Part shown: one piece after another, positions 15,628 to 24,343 of the stretch
How positions within the stretch are numbered: position 1 is the first letter of the stretch
Layout: each line of letters opens with the position of its first letter
Assembly (NCBI RefSeq): GCF_014042355.1
Contig: NZ_JACEZU010000015.1
Location: 62,001 to 126,000, forward strand
From: Rugamonas apoptosis
Lineage (GTDB): Bacteria; Pseudomonadota; Gammaproteobacteria; Burkholderiales; Burkholderiaceae_D
Direction: 5' to 3'
DNA length: 64,000 bases
The notes under the pieces: model-generated
Told to the model about the DNA's origin: nothing
The model's input: the letters and a program-made list of their open reading frames with translations, nothing else
Databases searched by the model: none
Translations under genes and position numbers: made by a program

Positions 15628-17781
15628 TTATTCGGCCTTCATCTCCTTGAGCAGGTTGTCGGCGTGGTCCACATGCTTCATGTTCCACAGGATGTAGCGC
15701 AGGTCGACCTGGATATCACGGGTGTTGGCCTTGTTGTAATCCCAGTCCGAGATGATGGAATCGAGCGTGCCGTCGAAGGCCAGTCCGATCCACTCGCCCT
15801 TGGCGTTCAGCGCGGCGGAACCGGAATTGCCGCCCGTGATGTCGAGCGTGGCGAGGAAGTCCACCGGCACGGTCTTCAGCTTGGGATCGACAAAGTTGCC
15901 GAAGTCCTTGGCCTTGATGGCCGCCAGTTGCGCCGCCGGGGCGTTGAATTCGCCCTTGCCGGTGGCCTTGGCCAGCACGCCGTTGACGGTGGTGAAGGCG
16001 GTCCACGCGGTGCCGTCGGCGCCGTGGTCGCGGCCGGCGATGCGGCCGAAGGTCACGCGCAGGGTGCTGTTGGCGTCCGGGTACACGGCCTGCCCTTTGC
16101 TGTGCATGTAGGCGATCTTGGCCTTCATGTAGTTGGCGTAGGCTTGCTGGATGTTGCCGCCCAATTCCTCGTCCTTGGCTTCGTCCTGCAGGTCGGCGCC
16201 GTACATGGCGACGGCGGCCTTGATGATGCTGTCGGTGCTGGCCTGGAACTCGGCCGGGGTGCGCGCCAGCCAGGCGTCGCGTTCGGCCGCGTCACCCAGT
16301 TTGCTGCCGGCGTACAGCGTGTCGAGCGCGGCGCGCAGCTCGGCCTCGCTCATGCCGTCGCGGAGGCCCAGCACGGCGTCGTAGGTGGCGTTGCGCTCAG
16401 CCTTGGGCTGGGCCGCGTACTTGGCCAGCGCGTGCAGCACCAGCGCCTTGTCCACCTGTTCATCGTAGTTGCGCACCAGCGCGGCCACGCTGGCCTTGAT
16501 GCGGGGCAGATCGCGCTGCTGGAAGCCGGCCTTGCGCTCGGCGTCCGGCTTGGCGTTTTCGTTGGCCAGGCGGTACAGGGAGCGGGCCGTGTTGAGCAGG
16601 CGCGGATGGGCGTAGCCGAGGAAGAAGTCGCGCTTGGTTTCCGCGTCGCGCTGGGCCATCAACTGCTCCACGCGGGCGATGTCGGCCGCGTATTCCTGCT
16701 TGCGGGCGGAATCGGCGGCGACCCATGCCTTGAGCGCCTCATGTTCGGCCGTCTTGCGGGCCAGGATGTCGCTGCCGGCGTAGGAGTCCAGCATGCCCTG
16801 GCGGTTCTTGTAGTAGTTGTTGGTGCTGGCCACCTGCGCCGCGTACTTCAGCGCCGTGTCCTTGTTGTCCTTGGTCGCGGCCGCGATGATGGCCAGGTTC
16901 TCGCCCGACATCTTGACGTAGGCCGGGTAGCTCCAGCCAAAGGTGAACGCCACTTCCGACGGCAGGCGGTGGCGGTTGGTGCGGCCGGGGTAGCCCAGCG
17001 CCATCACGTAGTCGCCTTCCTTCACGCCTTCCTTGGCCAGCTTGAGGAAGTGCTGCGGCAGGTAGGGCACGTTGTCCTTGCTGTAGTCGGCGGCCTTGCC
17101 GTCCTTGCTGACGTAGGCGCGGTAAAAGCCATAGTCACCCGTGTGGCGCGGCCACATCCAGTTGTCGGTGTCGCCGCCGAACTTGCCCACGCCGGCCGGT
17201 GGCGCATGCACCAGGCGCACGTCGCGAATTTCCAGTTGCTTGATGAGGTAGAACTCCAGGCCGCCGTAGTAGGACGACACGGTGCAGCGGTGGCCGGCAT
17301 CCTGCTCGCAGGTGGCGACCATGGCTTTCTGGTTGTTCTCGATGGCGTCGCTGCGCTTTTTGCCGGTCAGTTTGGCCGCGTCGGCGTTGATGATCTGGGC
17401 CGTGACGTTGCGCACTTCCTTGGTCACGTAGATGCGCGAGCCGGGCGCGGCCGGCAGTTCCTCGTCCAGGTTTTTGGCCAGGAAGCCGTTGGCCAGCAGG
17501 TCGCGCTGCGGGGTGGAGTTGTGGGCCACGCTGCCGTACACGCAGTGGTGGTTGGTGGCGACCAGGCCTTGCGGCGATACGAACGAGGCCGAGCAGCCGC
17601 CCAGGCTGACGATGGCGCCCATGGGGAATTCGGTCAGTTTGGTCAGGGTGGCCGGGTCGAGCTTGAGGCCGGCAGCTTTCAGTTCCTTGGCTACTTGTGG
17701 CAGCTGCTGGGGCATCCACATGCCTTCGTCGGCATGGGCTGCGGCGCTCAGGATGGCGAGCGCGATGAGAGATTTGTTCAT
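15628..17781 (-). CDS. S46-family dipeptidyl-peptidase (DPP7/DPP11 type)
   Basis: 717 residues with a signal peptide (MNKSLIALAILSAAAHA). It is a chymotrypsin-fold serine exopeptidase that removes dipeptides from oligopeptides in the periplasm. Seen: catalytic His in TNHHC (77-80), nucleophile Ser653 in GGNSGSA, and the family start DEGMWMPQQLP after signal cleavage. The length and the Ser position match bacterial DPP7/DPP11 (about 700-720 residues, Ser near 650). Specificity (hydrophobic or acidic P1) cannot be decided. The ATG at 17781 is the only start that yields a signal peptide; the frame extends further upstream without one. Confidence 0.92.
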   Translation of the reverse strand: MNKSLIALAILSAAAHADEGMWMPQQLPQVAKELKAAGLKLDPATLTKLTEFPMGAIVSLGGCSASFVSPQGLVATNHHCVYGSVAHNSTPQRDLLANGFLAKNLDEELPAAPGSRIYVTKEVRNVTAQIINADAAKLTGKKRSDAIENNQKAMVATCEQDAGHRCTVSSYYGGLEFYLIKQLEIRDVRLVHAPPAGVGKFGGDTDNWMWPRHTGDYGFYRAYVSKDGKAADYSKDNVPYLPQHFLKLAKEGVKEGDYVMALGYPGRTNRHRLPSEVAFTFGWSYPAYVKMSGENLAIIAAATKDNKDTALKYAAQVASTNNYYKNRQGMLDSYAGSDILARKTAEHEALKAWVAADSARKQEYAADIARVEQLMAQRDAETKRDFFLGYAHPRLLNTARSLYRLANENAKPDAERKAGFQQRDLPRIKASVAALVRNYDEQVDKALVLHALAKYAAQPKAERNATYDAVLGLRDGMSEAELRAALDTLYAGSKLGDAAERDAWLARTPAEFQASTDSIIKAAVAMYGADLQDEAKDEELGGNIQQAYANYMKAKIAYMHSKGQAVYPDANSTLRVTFGRIAGRDHGADGTAWTAFTTVNGVLAKATGKGEFNAPAAQLAAIKAKDFGNFVDPKLKTVPVDFLATLDITGGNSGSAALNAKGEWIGLAFDGTLDSIISDWDYNKANTRDIQVDLRYILWNMKHVDHADNLLKEMKAE

Positions 17782-17933
17782 ACGGTTTCCGAATGGGACG
17801 TTGATGGGCGCCGCGCGGTGATGGTCGCGTGCGGCGACCGTGAGTATCGGCAGTGCTTGTCCGTTCGTCAACCGATTATTTGATGTTGAGTTTGTGCGCA
17901 CATCCGTAGGGCGCTAAATCAAAGCGCGAAATG

Positions 17934-17963
17934 AAAAAAGGACAGGGCCTTAACCCTGTCCTT
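17934..17963 (-). terminator. Intrinsic terminator of the Lys/Ala-rich protein gene
   Basis: AAGGACAGGG (17938-17947) pairs with CCCTGTCCTT (17954-17963), loop six bases, with a T-run on the minus strand (plus A-run 17934-17939). It follows the stop of the 106-residue gene by 23 bases. Confidence 0.85.
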
Positions 17964-17985
17964 CTTCATCACGATGCCGCGGTGA

Positions 17986-18306
17986 TTATTTCACTGCCGG
18001 TGCCGCTGGCTCGCCGACCTTGGCGGCATCCTTGTTCGCGGTGCCGGCCTTGGCCACTTTCGCTGCCTTGTGATGCTTCTTCACCTTGGCGTGCTTGGCC
18101 GCTGGCTTGCTGCCTTCTTCGGCGGCTGGCGTCACCTTGGTTTCCTTGGCTTCGGTCTTGACGGCGGCCTTGGTGTCCGTGGTGGCGACTTTGGCGGCCA
18201 CTGGCGCGCTGCTGGCCGTGGTGGCGCTGGCGACAGGCGCTGGAGCCTGGGCGAAAGCGGCGGTGGCGAACAGGGTAGCGATCAGGGTGGCGACGATTTT
18301 GCTCAT
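17986..18306 (-). CDS. Exported Lys/Ala-rich low-complexity protein, paralogue A
   Basis: 106 residues. The signal peptide MSKIVATLIATLFATAAFA (cut before QAPAP) is nearly the same as in the next gene upstream. The mature part is made almost only of Ala, Lys, Thr, Val, Glu and Pro, with a basic cluster KHAKVKKHHKAAKVAK. It should be unfolded or an extended helix and strongly basic. No enzymatic motif. Similar sequences are often called histone-H1-like, but the export signal makes a DNA role unlikely. It lies 61 bases downstream of its paralogue and ends at a strong terminator, so the two may be read together. Confidence 0.75.
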   Translation of the reverse strand: MSKIVATLIATLFATAAFAQAPAPVASATTASSAPVAAKVATTDTKAAVKTEAKETKVTPAAEEGSKPAAKHAKVKKHHKAAKVAKAGTANKDAAKVGEPAAPAVK

Positions 18307-18367
18307 TTCAGTATTCCTTTAAACGTTGTATGGGTTGTGTGCTGCTGTACTTCAAATCCGGTGCTGC

Positions 18368-18763
18368 TTACTTGGTGATGACGGCTTCTTTGCTGGCGAC
18401 CTTGCCGGCTTCGGCGGCGACTTTGGTCTTGCCTTCTTCACCTTTCTTGTGTTCTTTGGCTTCCTTGGTCTTTTCGACCTTGGTGTCGGCCTTCACGTCG
18501 GTCTTGGCTTCAGCCTTGACGGTCTTGGCTTCCGTTTTGGTTTCCGCCTTGGCGGCCTTCACGTCGGCTTTGGCTTCGGTCTTGGTGGCTGCCTTGGTTT
18601 CCTTGACTTCGGCTTTGACGGCAGCCTTGCTGTCTTTCGCTTCGGCTTTCACGGCGACCGGCGCGCTGACGGCGGTAGCTGGCGTGGCGGTGGTGGCGGG
18701 CGCTTGTGCGAAGGCTGCGGTTGCGAACAGGCCGGCGATCAGGGAAGCGATAATCTTGGTCAT
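18368..18763 (-). CDS. Exported Lys/Ala/Glu/Thr-rich repeat protein, paralogue B
   Basis: 131 residues. Signal peptide MTKIIASLIAGLFATAAFA (cut before QAPAT), then a run of irregular short repeats of the kinds KAEAK, KAEVK, KTEAK, KADVK over about residues 37-105, and a charged tail. It is predicted to be a highly charged, possibly helical rod. AAGGA lies upstream of the ATG. The paralogue downstream keeps the signal peptide but has lost most Glu and become more basic. No known family; a periplasmic or surface polyelectrolyte role is a guess. Confidence 0.75.
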   Translation of the reverse strand: MTKIIASLIAGLFATAAFAQAPATTATPATAVSAPVAVKAEAKDSKAAVKAEVKETKAATKTEAKADVKAAKAETKTEAKTVKAEAKTDVKADTKVEKTKEAKEHKKGEEGKTKVAAEAGKVASKEAVITK

Positions 18764-18873
18764 GATATGTAATCCTTTTCTGGTTTCTGCGCCGGGACAA
18801 TTCCCGTGTCATTGAGCAGAAAACGGCCCCCGCCACGCTTCAGTTGACGGGCCTTACAACCTCTTACCGAGTC

Positions 18874-20016
18874 TTACATTCGCTTACAACCGAAGCGGGA
18901 TTGGTATTCGCTGGGCAGCACGCCCAGTTGCGCGGCGAAAGCGCGCCGCAGGTTGTATTCCGTGCCATAGCCGCTCTGGCGCGCGGCCTGCTTGACAGTC
19001 ATGCCGCGCCGCTCCAACAGGCCGCAGGCCAGTTCCATGCGCAGCCGCGCCAGCAACTGGACCGGCGTGAGATCGGCTTCCTGGCGCAGCTTGCGGTGCA
19101 GCGTGCGCACGGAGAGCGCGCAGGCGGCCGCCATCTGTTCGATGTCGATCTGCTGCCGCAAACGGGGACGCAGCCACGCCGTCAGTTGCGCGCTCACGCC
19201 CTGCGGCTGCGTCTGTGCCAGCAGCTCGGCGCTGAATTGGCGCTGGCCGCCGGGCCGCTTCAGGAACAGCACCAGCCGCTTGGCCACCGCCAGCGCGGCC
19301 GCGTGCCCAAGATCTTCTTCCACCAGACTCAATGCCAGGTCCATGCCGGCGCTGATGCCGGCCGAGGTGTAGAACTTGCCGTCCCTGACATGGATCGCGT
19401 CGTCCTGCACCAGCACTGCGGGATGCTGGGCGCGCAGTTGCGCCACGTCCTGCCAGTGCGTGACAGCGCGGCGCTGGTTGAGCAGGCCGGCCCGCGCCAG
19501 CACGAAGGCCCCGGTGCAGACGGCGCAGCAGCGTGCCAGCCCCAAGCTGGCGCGCGCGATCCAGCGCAGGACGGCGTCGCCGGGCGTGGCCGTTGTATCC
19601 GCAGCCGCATCCGTGGCAGTTCCCGCCGTAGTACCCGTCGGCGCTCCCGCCTTGCTGCCCGCCGCCGCACCCACCGCATCGGGCACCACGTCCGGCATCG
19701 GATACAAGCCCTGTCCACCCGCCACGATCAAGGTGGCGCCGGCCAGGCTGCGGCGCGGCAGTGCGCCGGCCAGCATGCTGATGCCAGCCGAGGAGGCGAC
19801 AGCGCCCCCGCCCGGCGTGATCAGGTGGATGCGGTAGGGCGGAGGCAGGCCCGCGTCGCGCGCCTCGTCGTTGGCGCTGGAGAAGACCTGGATCGGTCCG
19901 CTGGCGTCGAGCAGCAGGAAGCCGGGAAACGCGAGTACCCAGATATCGATGGCCGTGCCGGCGCCACCGATGGTGCGCGCGGGCGCGGCGGCGGATGCGG
20001 TTTGCTTTTTTATCAT
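18874..20016 (-). CDS. GlxA-type transcriptional regulator (DJ-1 domain + AraC HTH)
   Basis: 380 residues. Residues about 23-235 form a DJ-1/PfpI-like domain (IDIWVLAFPGFLLLDASGPI, CAVCTGAFVLARAGLL, TSAGISAGMDLALSL); about 265-375 form an AraC-type DNA-binding domain (IEQMAAACALSVRTLHRKLR, QAARQSGYGTEYNLRRAF). Inside the first domain, about residues 115-145, is an Ala/Gly/Thr-rich insert that GlxA relatives generally lack. The regulator is divergent from a DJ-1 protein gene with 82 bases between the starts, so control of that gene is likely. The ligand is unknown. Confidence 0.88.
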   Translation of the reverse strand: MIKKQTASAAAPARTIGGAGTAIDIWVLAFPGFLLLDASGPIQVFSSANDEARDAGLPPPYRIHLITPGGGAVASSAGISMLAGALPRRSLAGATLIVAGGQGLYPMPDVVPDAVGAAAGSKAGAPTGTTAGTATDAAADTTATPGDAVLRWIARASLGLARCCAVCTGAFVLARAGLLNQRRAVTHWQDVAQLRAQHPAVLVQDDAIHVRDGKFYTSAGISAGMDLALSLVEEDLGHAAALAVAKRLVLFLKRPGGQRQFSAELLAQTQPQGVSAQLTAWLRPRLRQQIDIEQMAAACALSVRTLHRKLRQEADLTPVQLLARLRMELACGLLERRGMTVKQAARQSGYGTEYNLRRAFAAQLGVLPSEYQSRFGCKRM

Positions 20017-20098
20017 GATGGCAGATATTCAACCATCATCGTCATTTATGTCAACGACTGAGGCGCCACAATGGACGCATTCAACCACAGGAGTTCAT

Positions 20099-20698
20099 AT
20101 GACACGCACCATCGGCATCTATGTTTTTGACGACGTTGAAGTGCTCGATTTCGCCGGGCCATACGAAGTGTTCACCTGCGCCACGCGGGTCAGTGGCAAG
20201 CTGGCGCCCGCCATGCCGCCGCCGTTCAAGGTGGTGACGATAGGCCGCCACAAGAACATGCTGCGGGCACGGGCTGGCTTGAGCGTGTTCCCCGAAGCGG
20301 CATTCGATGACATGGCGGCCATCGACGTGCTGATCGTGCCGGGCGGCGATGTGACGGCGGAACTGGACCAGCCCGACGTCCGCGCCTGGATCGCGGCCCA
20401 GGCCGGGCACTGCGAACTGGTGGCCTCCGTCTGCACTGGCGCCTTGCTGCTGGCGCAGGCCGGGCTGTTGAATGGGCGCGAAGCGACCACGCACTGGGAA
20501 GATGTCCCCCTGCTGCGCCAGATGTTCCCGCAAGTGCGGGTGCGCGAGGAGCGGCGCTGGATCGATGAGGGCGACATCGTCACCTCGGGCGGCATCTCGG
20601 CCGGCATCGACATGTCGCTGCATTTGGTGGAGCGGCTGGCGGGGCGCGCGCTGGCGCTGGAAACGGCGCGCCAGATGGAATACGCGTGGCGTGACTGA
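20099..20698 (+). CDS. DJ-1/PfpI-family protein (ThiJ-type, GlxA target candidate)
   Basis: 199 residues, one DJ-1/PfpI domain. Seen: IGIYVFDDVEVLDFAGPYEV, the nucleophile elbow ASVCTGALLLAQAGLL with Cys near residue 111, and TSGGISAGIDMSLHLV, the same three blocks as in the sensor domain of the divergent regulator. Members include isonitrile hydratase (InhA), chaperones and glyoxalases; this one is closest in layout to InhA-like proteins. The start is ATG 20099 with AGGAG six bases upstream; the frame is open further upstream but without SD. The gene ends at a hairpin that it shares with the convergent yceI gene. Confidence 0.88.
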   Translation: MTRTIGIYVFDDVEVLDFAGPYEVFTCATRVSGKLAPAMPPPFKVVTIGRHKNMLRARAGLSVFPEAAFDDMAAIDVLIVPGGDVTAELDQPDVRAWIAAQAGHCELVASVCTGALLLAQAGLLNGREATTHWEDVPLLRQMFPQVRVREERRWIDEGDIVTSGGISAGIDMSLHLVERLAGRALALETARQMEYAWRD

Positions 20699-20714
20699 GC
20701 AGGACCACAAATGA

Positions 20715-20759
20715 AACAGCCCCCGCTGATACCGGCTTGCCGGCCCAGCGGGGGCTGTT
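20715..20759. terminator. Long hairpin between convergent genes
   Basis: AACAGCCCCCGCTG (20715-20728) pairs perfectly with CAGCGGGGGCTGTT (20746-20759), and the loop itself holds CCGGC/GCCGG. T-runs are lacking, but the position between two convergent genes fits a bidirectional terminator. Confidence 0.55.
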
Positions 20760-20818
20760 GTGAACGGGCGCCGCGTCCGCAGCACCTATTTCGCGCCTAT
20801 TCTGCGCCGATTCCGCGC

Positions 20819-21385
20819 TTACTCGGACTTGATGGCTTCGACCTGGATCGCCAGCTTCACTTCCGGCGCGAAGGCCGGGGTGGCGATGTTCAGGCCGAAA
20901 TCGGTGCGCTTGAATTCGGCCGAGGCGTCGGCGCCGCACACTTCACGCTTGAGGCGCGGGTGCATGATGCACTTGAACTTGTTGACCGTCAGCGATACCG
21001 GTTTGGTCACGCCCAGCATGGTCAACTCGCCGTCCACGCCCACCAGCGTGTCGCCGTTGAACTTGAACGCCTTGCTCTTGTAGGTCACGGTGGGGAATTT
21101 CTCCACGTTGAACATGTCGGGCGACTTGGCGTGCGTGTTCATCTTCTCGAAACCGAAGTCGATCGAGGCGGCGTCGATGGTGATGTCCAGCGCGCCCGTT
21201 TTGGCGGCGCGGTCCAGCGTGACGGTGCCGCTGGTCTTGTCGAACTTTCCGCGCCAGACGGACAGGCCCATGTGGTCGGCCTCGAAGCTGGGGTAGGTGT
21301 GGCTGGGGTCGATGTTGTAGGTGGCGGCGACGGCGGAAGCGGTGGACGCGGCCAGCACGCTGGCGATCAGGATCTGCAATTTCAT
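20819..21385 (-). CDS. yceI: YceI-family periplasmic lipocalin-like protein (copy 2)
   Basis: 188 residues with signal peptide (MKLQILIASVLAASTASAVA). The YceI fold binds isoprenoid chains, and TYNIDPSHTYPSFEADHMGL, then GKFDKTSGTVTLD, DMFNVEKFPTVTYKS and KRTDFGLN are the standard blocks. It holds a Cys pair (KCIMH, EVCGAD) that could form a disulfide. Third gene of an operon cytochrome b561-yceI-yceI with gaps of 33-37 bases. A role in quinone or polyprenoid handling follows from the family and the b561 neighbour. Confidence 0.92.
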   Translation of the reverse strand: MKLQILIASVLAASTASAVAATYNIDPSHTYPSFEADHMGLSVWRGKFDKTSGTVTLDRAAKTGALDITIDAASIDFGFEKMNTHAKSPDMFNVEKFPTVTYKSKAFKFNGDTLVGVDGELTMLGVTKPVSLTVNKFKCIMHPRLKREVCGADASAEFKRTDFGLNIATPAFAPEVKLAIQVEAIKSE

Positions 21386-21418
21386 GGAACGGAACTCCGG
21401 TACAGGTTAATTGATGAA

Positions 21419-21970
21419 CTACTGGCCAGCGACGACGTGAAACTTGATGGTGACTTCATCGGCCACCATGCTGGTATCTTTCCACTCGCCTTCGCCGATA
21501 TTGTAGGCCAGGCGTTTGATGGGCAGGGCGCCGTCGAACACTTGCTTGCCGCCTTCTGTCTTGACGGACAGCGGGAAGCTGACGTCGGCGACCTTGCCCT
21601 TGATGGTCAGCTTGCCCGACACGGTCAGCTTGCCGGCGCCGGCGCTCTTGATGCCGGTGGAGACGAAGCTCGCTTTCGGGAACTGGGCCGAATTGAACCA
21701 CTCCTTCTTGGCCACTTCCTTGTTCATGTCGGCCTCGCCCAGGTCCAGGCTGGCCGTGTCCACGTTGACGGTGGCCTTGGCCGTGTCGGGCGTGGCGGCG
21801 TTGTAGTCGATGGCGATGTCGAACTTCTTGAACGGCGATTCGACCGGCACGTTCATCTGCTTGAAGGTGGCCGTCACGGCGCTCTTGGCGTTCTCCGTCT
21901 TGAGCGCGGCGGCGCCGGCGCTGGCGGCCAGCGCCAGGCCCAGCAGGGAAACGAGTGCGGTTTTTTTCAT
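21419..21970 (-). CDS. yceI: YceI-family periplasmic protein (copy 1)
   Basis: 183 residues with signal peptide (MKKTALVSLLGLALAASAGA). It is a diverged YceI domain: VTATFKQMNVPVESPFKKFD, LDLGEADMNKEVAKKEWFNS, FPKASFVSTGIK, GKLTIKGKVADVSFPL. Compared with its downstream paralogue it lacks the Cys pair and the His-rich entry (PSHT). The two copies are different enough that they probably bind different ligands or partners. It lies between the cytochrome b561 gene and the second yceI. Confidence 0.88.
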   Translation of the reverse strand: MKKTALVSLLGLALAASAGAAALKTENAKSAVTATFKQMNVPVESPFKKFDIAIDYNAATPDTAKATVNVDTASLDLGEADMNKEVAKKEWFNSAQFPKASFVSTGIKSAGAGKLTVSGKLTIKGKVADVSFPLSVKTEGGKQVFDGALPIKRLAYNIGEGEWKDTSMVADEVTIKFHVVAGQ

Positions 21971-22007
21971 GGATTTACTCCTGTTAGGGTGTCTGGTGGG
22001 CAGGTGA

Positions 22008-22532
22008 TCAAGGCAGCATGCGCTTGAGCACATCGTCGCGGTCGATGAAGTGGTGCTTGAGCGCGGCCAGCGCATGCAGCACGACGACGCCGGCCATGGT
22101 CATGGTGAGAACATAATGGACGCTTTTTAAGACAGGCTTAAGCTCCGGATTGGGCGCGATCAACGATGGCAGTTGCACCAGTCCCAGGTAGACCACGGGC
22201 ACGCCGGCCGCGCAGCTGTACAGGTAGCCGGAGATGGGCACGGCGAAAATGAGGATGTACAGCAGCAAGTGCGCGCCGTCGGCGGCCTTGACTTGCCATT
22301 CCGGCATGCCGGCCGGTGGCGGCGGCGGGGTATTGGCCTTGCGCCACAGCACGCGCACGCAAGCGACCAGCAGCACTGTCACGCCCAGCCATTTATGCCA
22401 GGAATAGTACTTGAGCTTGGTGGGGGTGATGCCGTGGATTTCCGTCATCGTCAGCCCCAGGAAGAAGGCGGCGATGATCAGCAGGGCGGTCAGCCAGTGC
22501 AGCAGCATGGCGGGTTTGGTGTAGCGTTGCAT
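22008..22532 (-). CDS. yceJ: Cytochrome b561-family membrane protein (YceJ-like)
   Basis: 174 residues, four membrane helices, with His residues placed to hold two b hemes (His12 in AMLLHWLTALL, His46 in SWHKWLGV, one His in GAHLLLYILIFAVPISGYLY, one in MAGVVVLHALAALKHH). The family passes electrons between quinol and periplasmic acceptors. It is the first gene of the operon with two YceI proteins, the same pairing as yceJ-yceI in enterobacteria. A Pro run (TPPPPPAG) sits in the cytoplasmic or periplasmic loop after helix 2. Confidence 0.92.
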   Translation of the reverse strand: MQRYTKPAMLLHWLTALLIIAAFFLGLTMTEIHGITPTKLKYYSWHKWLGVTVLLVACVRVLWRKANTPPPPPAGMPEWQVKAADGAHLLLYILIFAVPISGYLYSCAAGVPVVYLGLVQLPSLIAPNPELKPVLKSVHYVLTMTMAGVVVLHALAALKHHFIDRDDVLKRMLP

Positions 22533-22628
22533 GGGCGATCCATCGAAAAATAGTACGTGTTAGGACTAAAAGCGGAGCCAATATACCAAAGAATCGCCGG
22601 GCGTGCTGAGAGGGACCCAAAAACGAAA

Positions 22629-22722
22629 AAACCGGGGACAGCCCCTGATTTCCCAGCAATTATGCTTGAAAATCAGGGGCTGTCCCCGGTTTCGGGAAAT
22701 CGGGGTCTGTCCCCGGTTTTTT
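22629..22722. repeat. REP-like palindromic cluster (GGGGNCNGNCCCC type)
   Basis: A 23-bp perfect inverted repeat begins AAACCGGGGACAG (22629-22651) and returns at 22670-22692 with an 18-base loop. A third unit AAATCGGGGTCTGTCCCC plus GGTTTTTT follows at 22697-22722 and touches the purB stop codon. The units look like the scattered extragenic palindromes known from Oxalobacteraceae genomes. In RNA from the minus strand they may also act as purB terminator. The window's last bases (63985-64000) look like the start of another unit. Confidence 0.7.
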
Positions 22723-24097
22723 AGATGGCGTGGGCCAGCTGTTCGGCGATACCGGTGTAGTTGGCCGGGGTCATGGCCAGCAGCAGCTCTTTGGCTTCCT
22801 GCGGAATGGCCAGGCCGGTGATGAACTCGCGCAGCGCGTCCTTGGAGATGCCTTTGCCGCGGGTCAGTTCCTTCAGCTGTTCATACGGGTTGGCGATGCC
22901 GTAGCGGCGCATTACGGTCTGTACTGGCTCGGCCAGCACTTCCCAGTTGGCGTCCAGGTCGGCGGCCAGGCGGGCCGGGTTCACTTCCAGCTTGTTCAGG
23001 CCGCGCAGGCAGCTGTCGTAGGCCAGCAGGGTGTAGCCGAAGCCGACGCCGATGTTGCGCAGCACGGTCGAATCGGTCAGGTCGCGCTGCATGCGTGAGA
23101 CAGGCAGTTTTTCCGACAGGTGCTTGAGCACGGCGTTGGCCAGGCCCAGGTTGCCTTCCGAGTTTTCGAAGTCGATCGGGTTGACCTTGTGCGGCATGGT
23201 CGACGAGCCGATTTCGCCGGCCTTGGTCTTTTGCTTGAAGTAGCCGAGCGAGACGTAGCTCCAGATGTCGCGGTTCAAGTCCAGCAGGATGGTGTTGACG
23301 CGGGCGAAGGCGTCGAACAGTTCGGCCATGTAGTCGTGCGGTTCGATCTGGATGGTGTACGGGTTGAACACCAGGCCCAGGCGCTGCTCGATCACGTTCT
23401 GCGAGAACGCGGGCCAGTCGAAGCCGGGGTAGGCCGACAGGTGGGCGTTGTAGTTACCGACGGCGCCGTTCATCTTGCCCAGGATTTCCACCTGTTCGAT
23501 GCGCTTGATGGCGCGCTGCAGGCGGGCCACCACGTTGGCCATTTCCTTACCCAGCGTGGTGGGGCTGGCCGTCTGGCCGTGGGTGCGCGACAGCATCGGC
23601 AGGGCCGCGTTGGCGTGCGCGATTTCCGTCAGGCGGGCGATCACCGCTTGCAGGGCCGGCAACATCACGCCGTCGCGGGCCGCTTTCAGCATCATGCCGT
23701 GCGAAGTGTTGTTGATGTCTTCCGAAGTGCAGGCGAAGTGGATGAATTCGGACGCGGCCACCAGTTCCGGCATGTCCTTGACCTGTTCCTTGAGCCAGTA
23801 CTCAACGGCCTTGACGTCGTGGTTGGTGACGGCTTCGATTTCCTTGATGCGGGCCGCGTCTTCTTCCGTGAACTCGTGGGCGATCTTGTCGAGCAGGCTC
23901 ATGGCCTCGTGCGAGAACGGCTTGATTTCGTCGAAACCGGCCAGCGACAGCGCCTGCAGCCAGGAAATCTCCACCTTGACGCGGTGGTGCATGAAGCCCG
24001 ATTCGGACAGGATGGGACGCAGCTTGTCGGTCTTGGCGGCGTAGCGGCCGTCGAGTGGGGACAGGGCCGACAGCGTGGAGTAAGGAGTAGTAGTCAT
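22721..24097 (-). CDS. purB: Adenylosuccinate lyase
   Basis: 458 residues, close to E. coli PurB (456). It catalyses two purine steps: SAICAR to AICAR plus fumarate, and adenylosuccinate to AMP plus fumarate. Seen: SPLDGRYAAKTDKLRPILSE at the N-terminus, LSRTHGQTASPTTLGKE with the catalytic His, and the signature GSSTMPHKVNPIDFENSEGN with the flexible-loop Ser. The start MTTTPYSTLSALSPLDGRY is the one used in the family; the frame upstream is open but unlikely. Monocistronic; its stop codon overlaps the REP-like repeat. Confidence 0.97.
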   Translation of the reverse strand: MTTTPYSTLSALSPLDGRYAAKTDKLRPILSESGFMHHRVKVEISWLQALSLAGFDEIKPFSHEAMSLLDKIAHEFTEEDAARIKEIEAVTNHDVKAVEYWLKEQVKDMPELVAASEFIHFACTSEDINNTSHGMMLKAARDGVMLPALQAVIARLTEIAHANAALPMLSRTHGQTASPTTLGKEMANVVARLQRAIKRIEQVEILGKMNGAVGNYNAHLSAYPGFDWPAFSQNVIEQRLGLVFNPYTIQIEPHDYMAELFDAFARVNTILLDLNRDIWSYVSLGYFKQKTKAGEIGSSTMPHKVNPIDFENSEGNLGLANAVLKHLSEKLPVSRMQRDLTDSTVLRNIGVGFGYTLLAYDSCLRGLNKLEVNPARLAADLDANWEVLAEPVQTVMRRYGIANPYEQLKELTRGKGISKDALREFITGLAIPQEAKELLLAMTPANYTGIAEQLAHAI

Positions 24098-24343
24098 GGA
24101 CAGGGCGGCAGAAGTTAAGAAAACCAGGAAAACGACGGTGCGGCGGGGCGCGGCGGACGGCCGGCGCGAGCGGGCCAGCATGGGCTGGCGCGGCCGGCGA
24201 CGCATCCAAAGCGCGGGCAAACCCGCATTTTACCATTGGCTGGCCCCATCCGCCCGTTGCGCCGGCGCGCCGGCTTGACCGCGCGCGCCGCCAAGGCGGT
24301 GGCCGATGCTATACTGTTACCTAATCTTCTACTTCTAGCGTCT

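Noticed and set aside
15553..17883. Plus-strand open frame of 776 codons
   Set aside because: Antisense of the S46 peptidase, which has a signal peptide and catalytic motifs.
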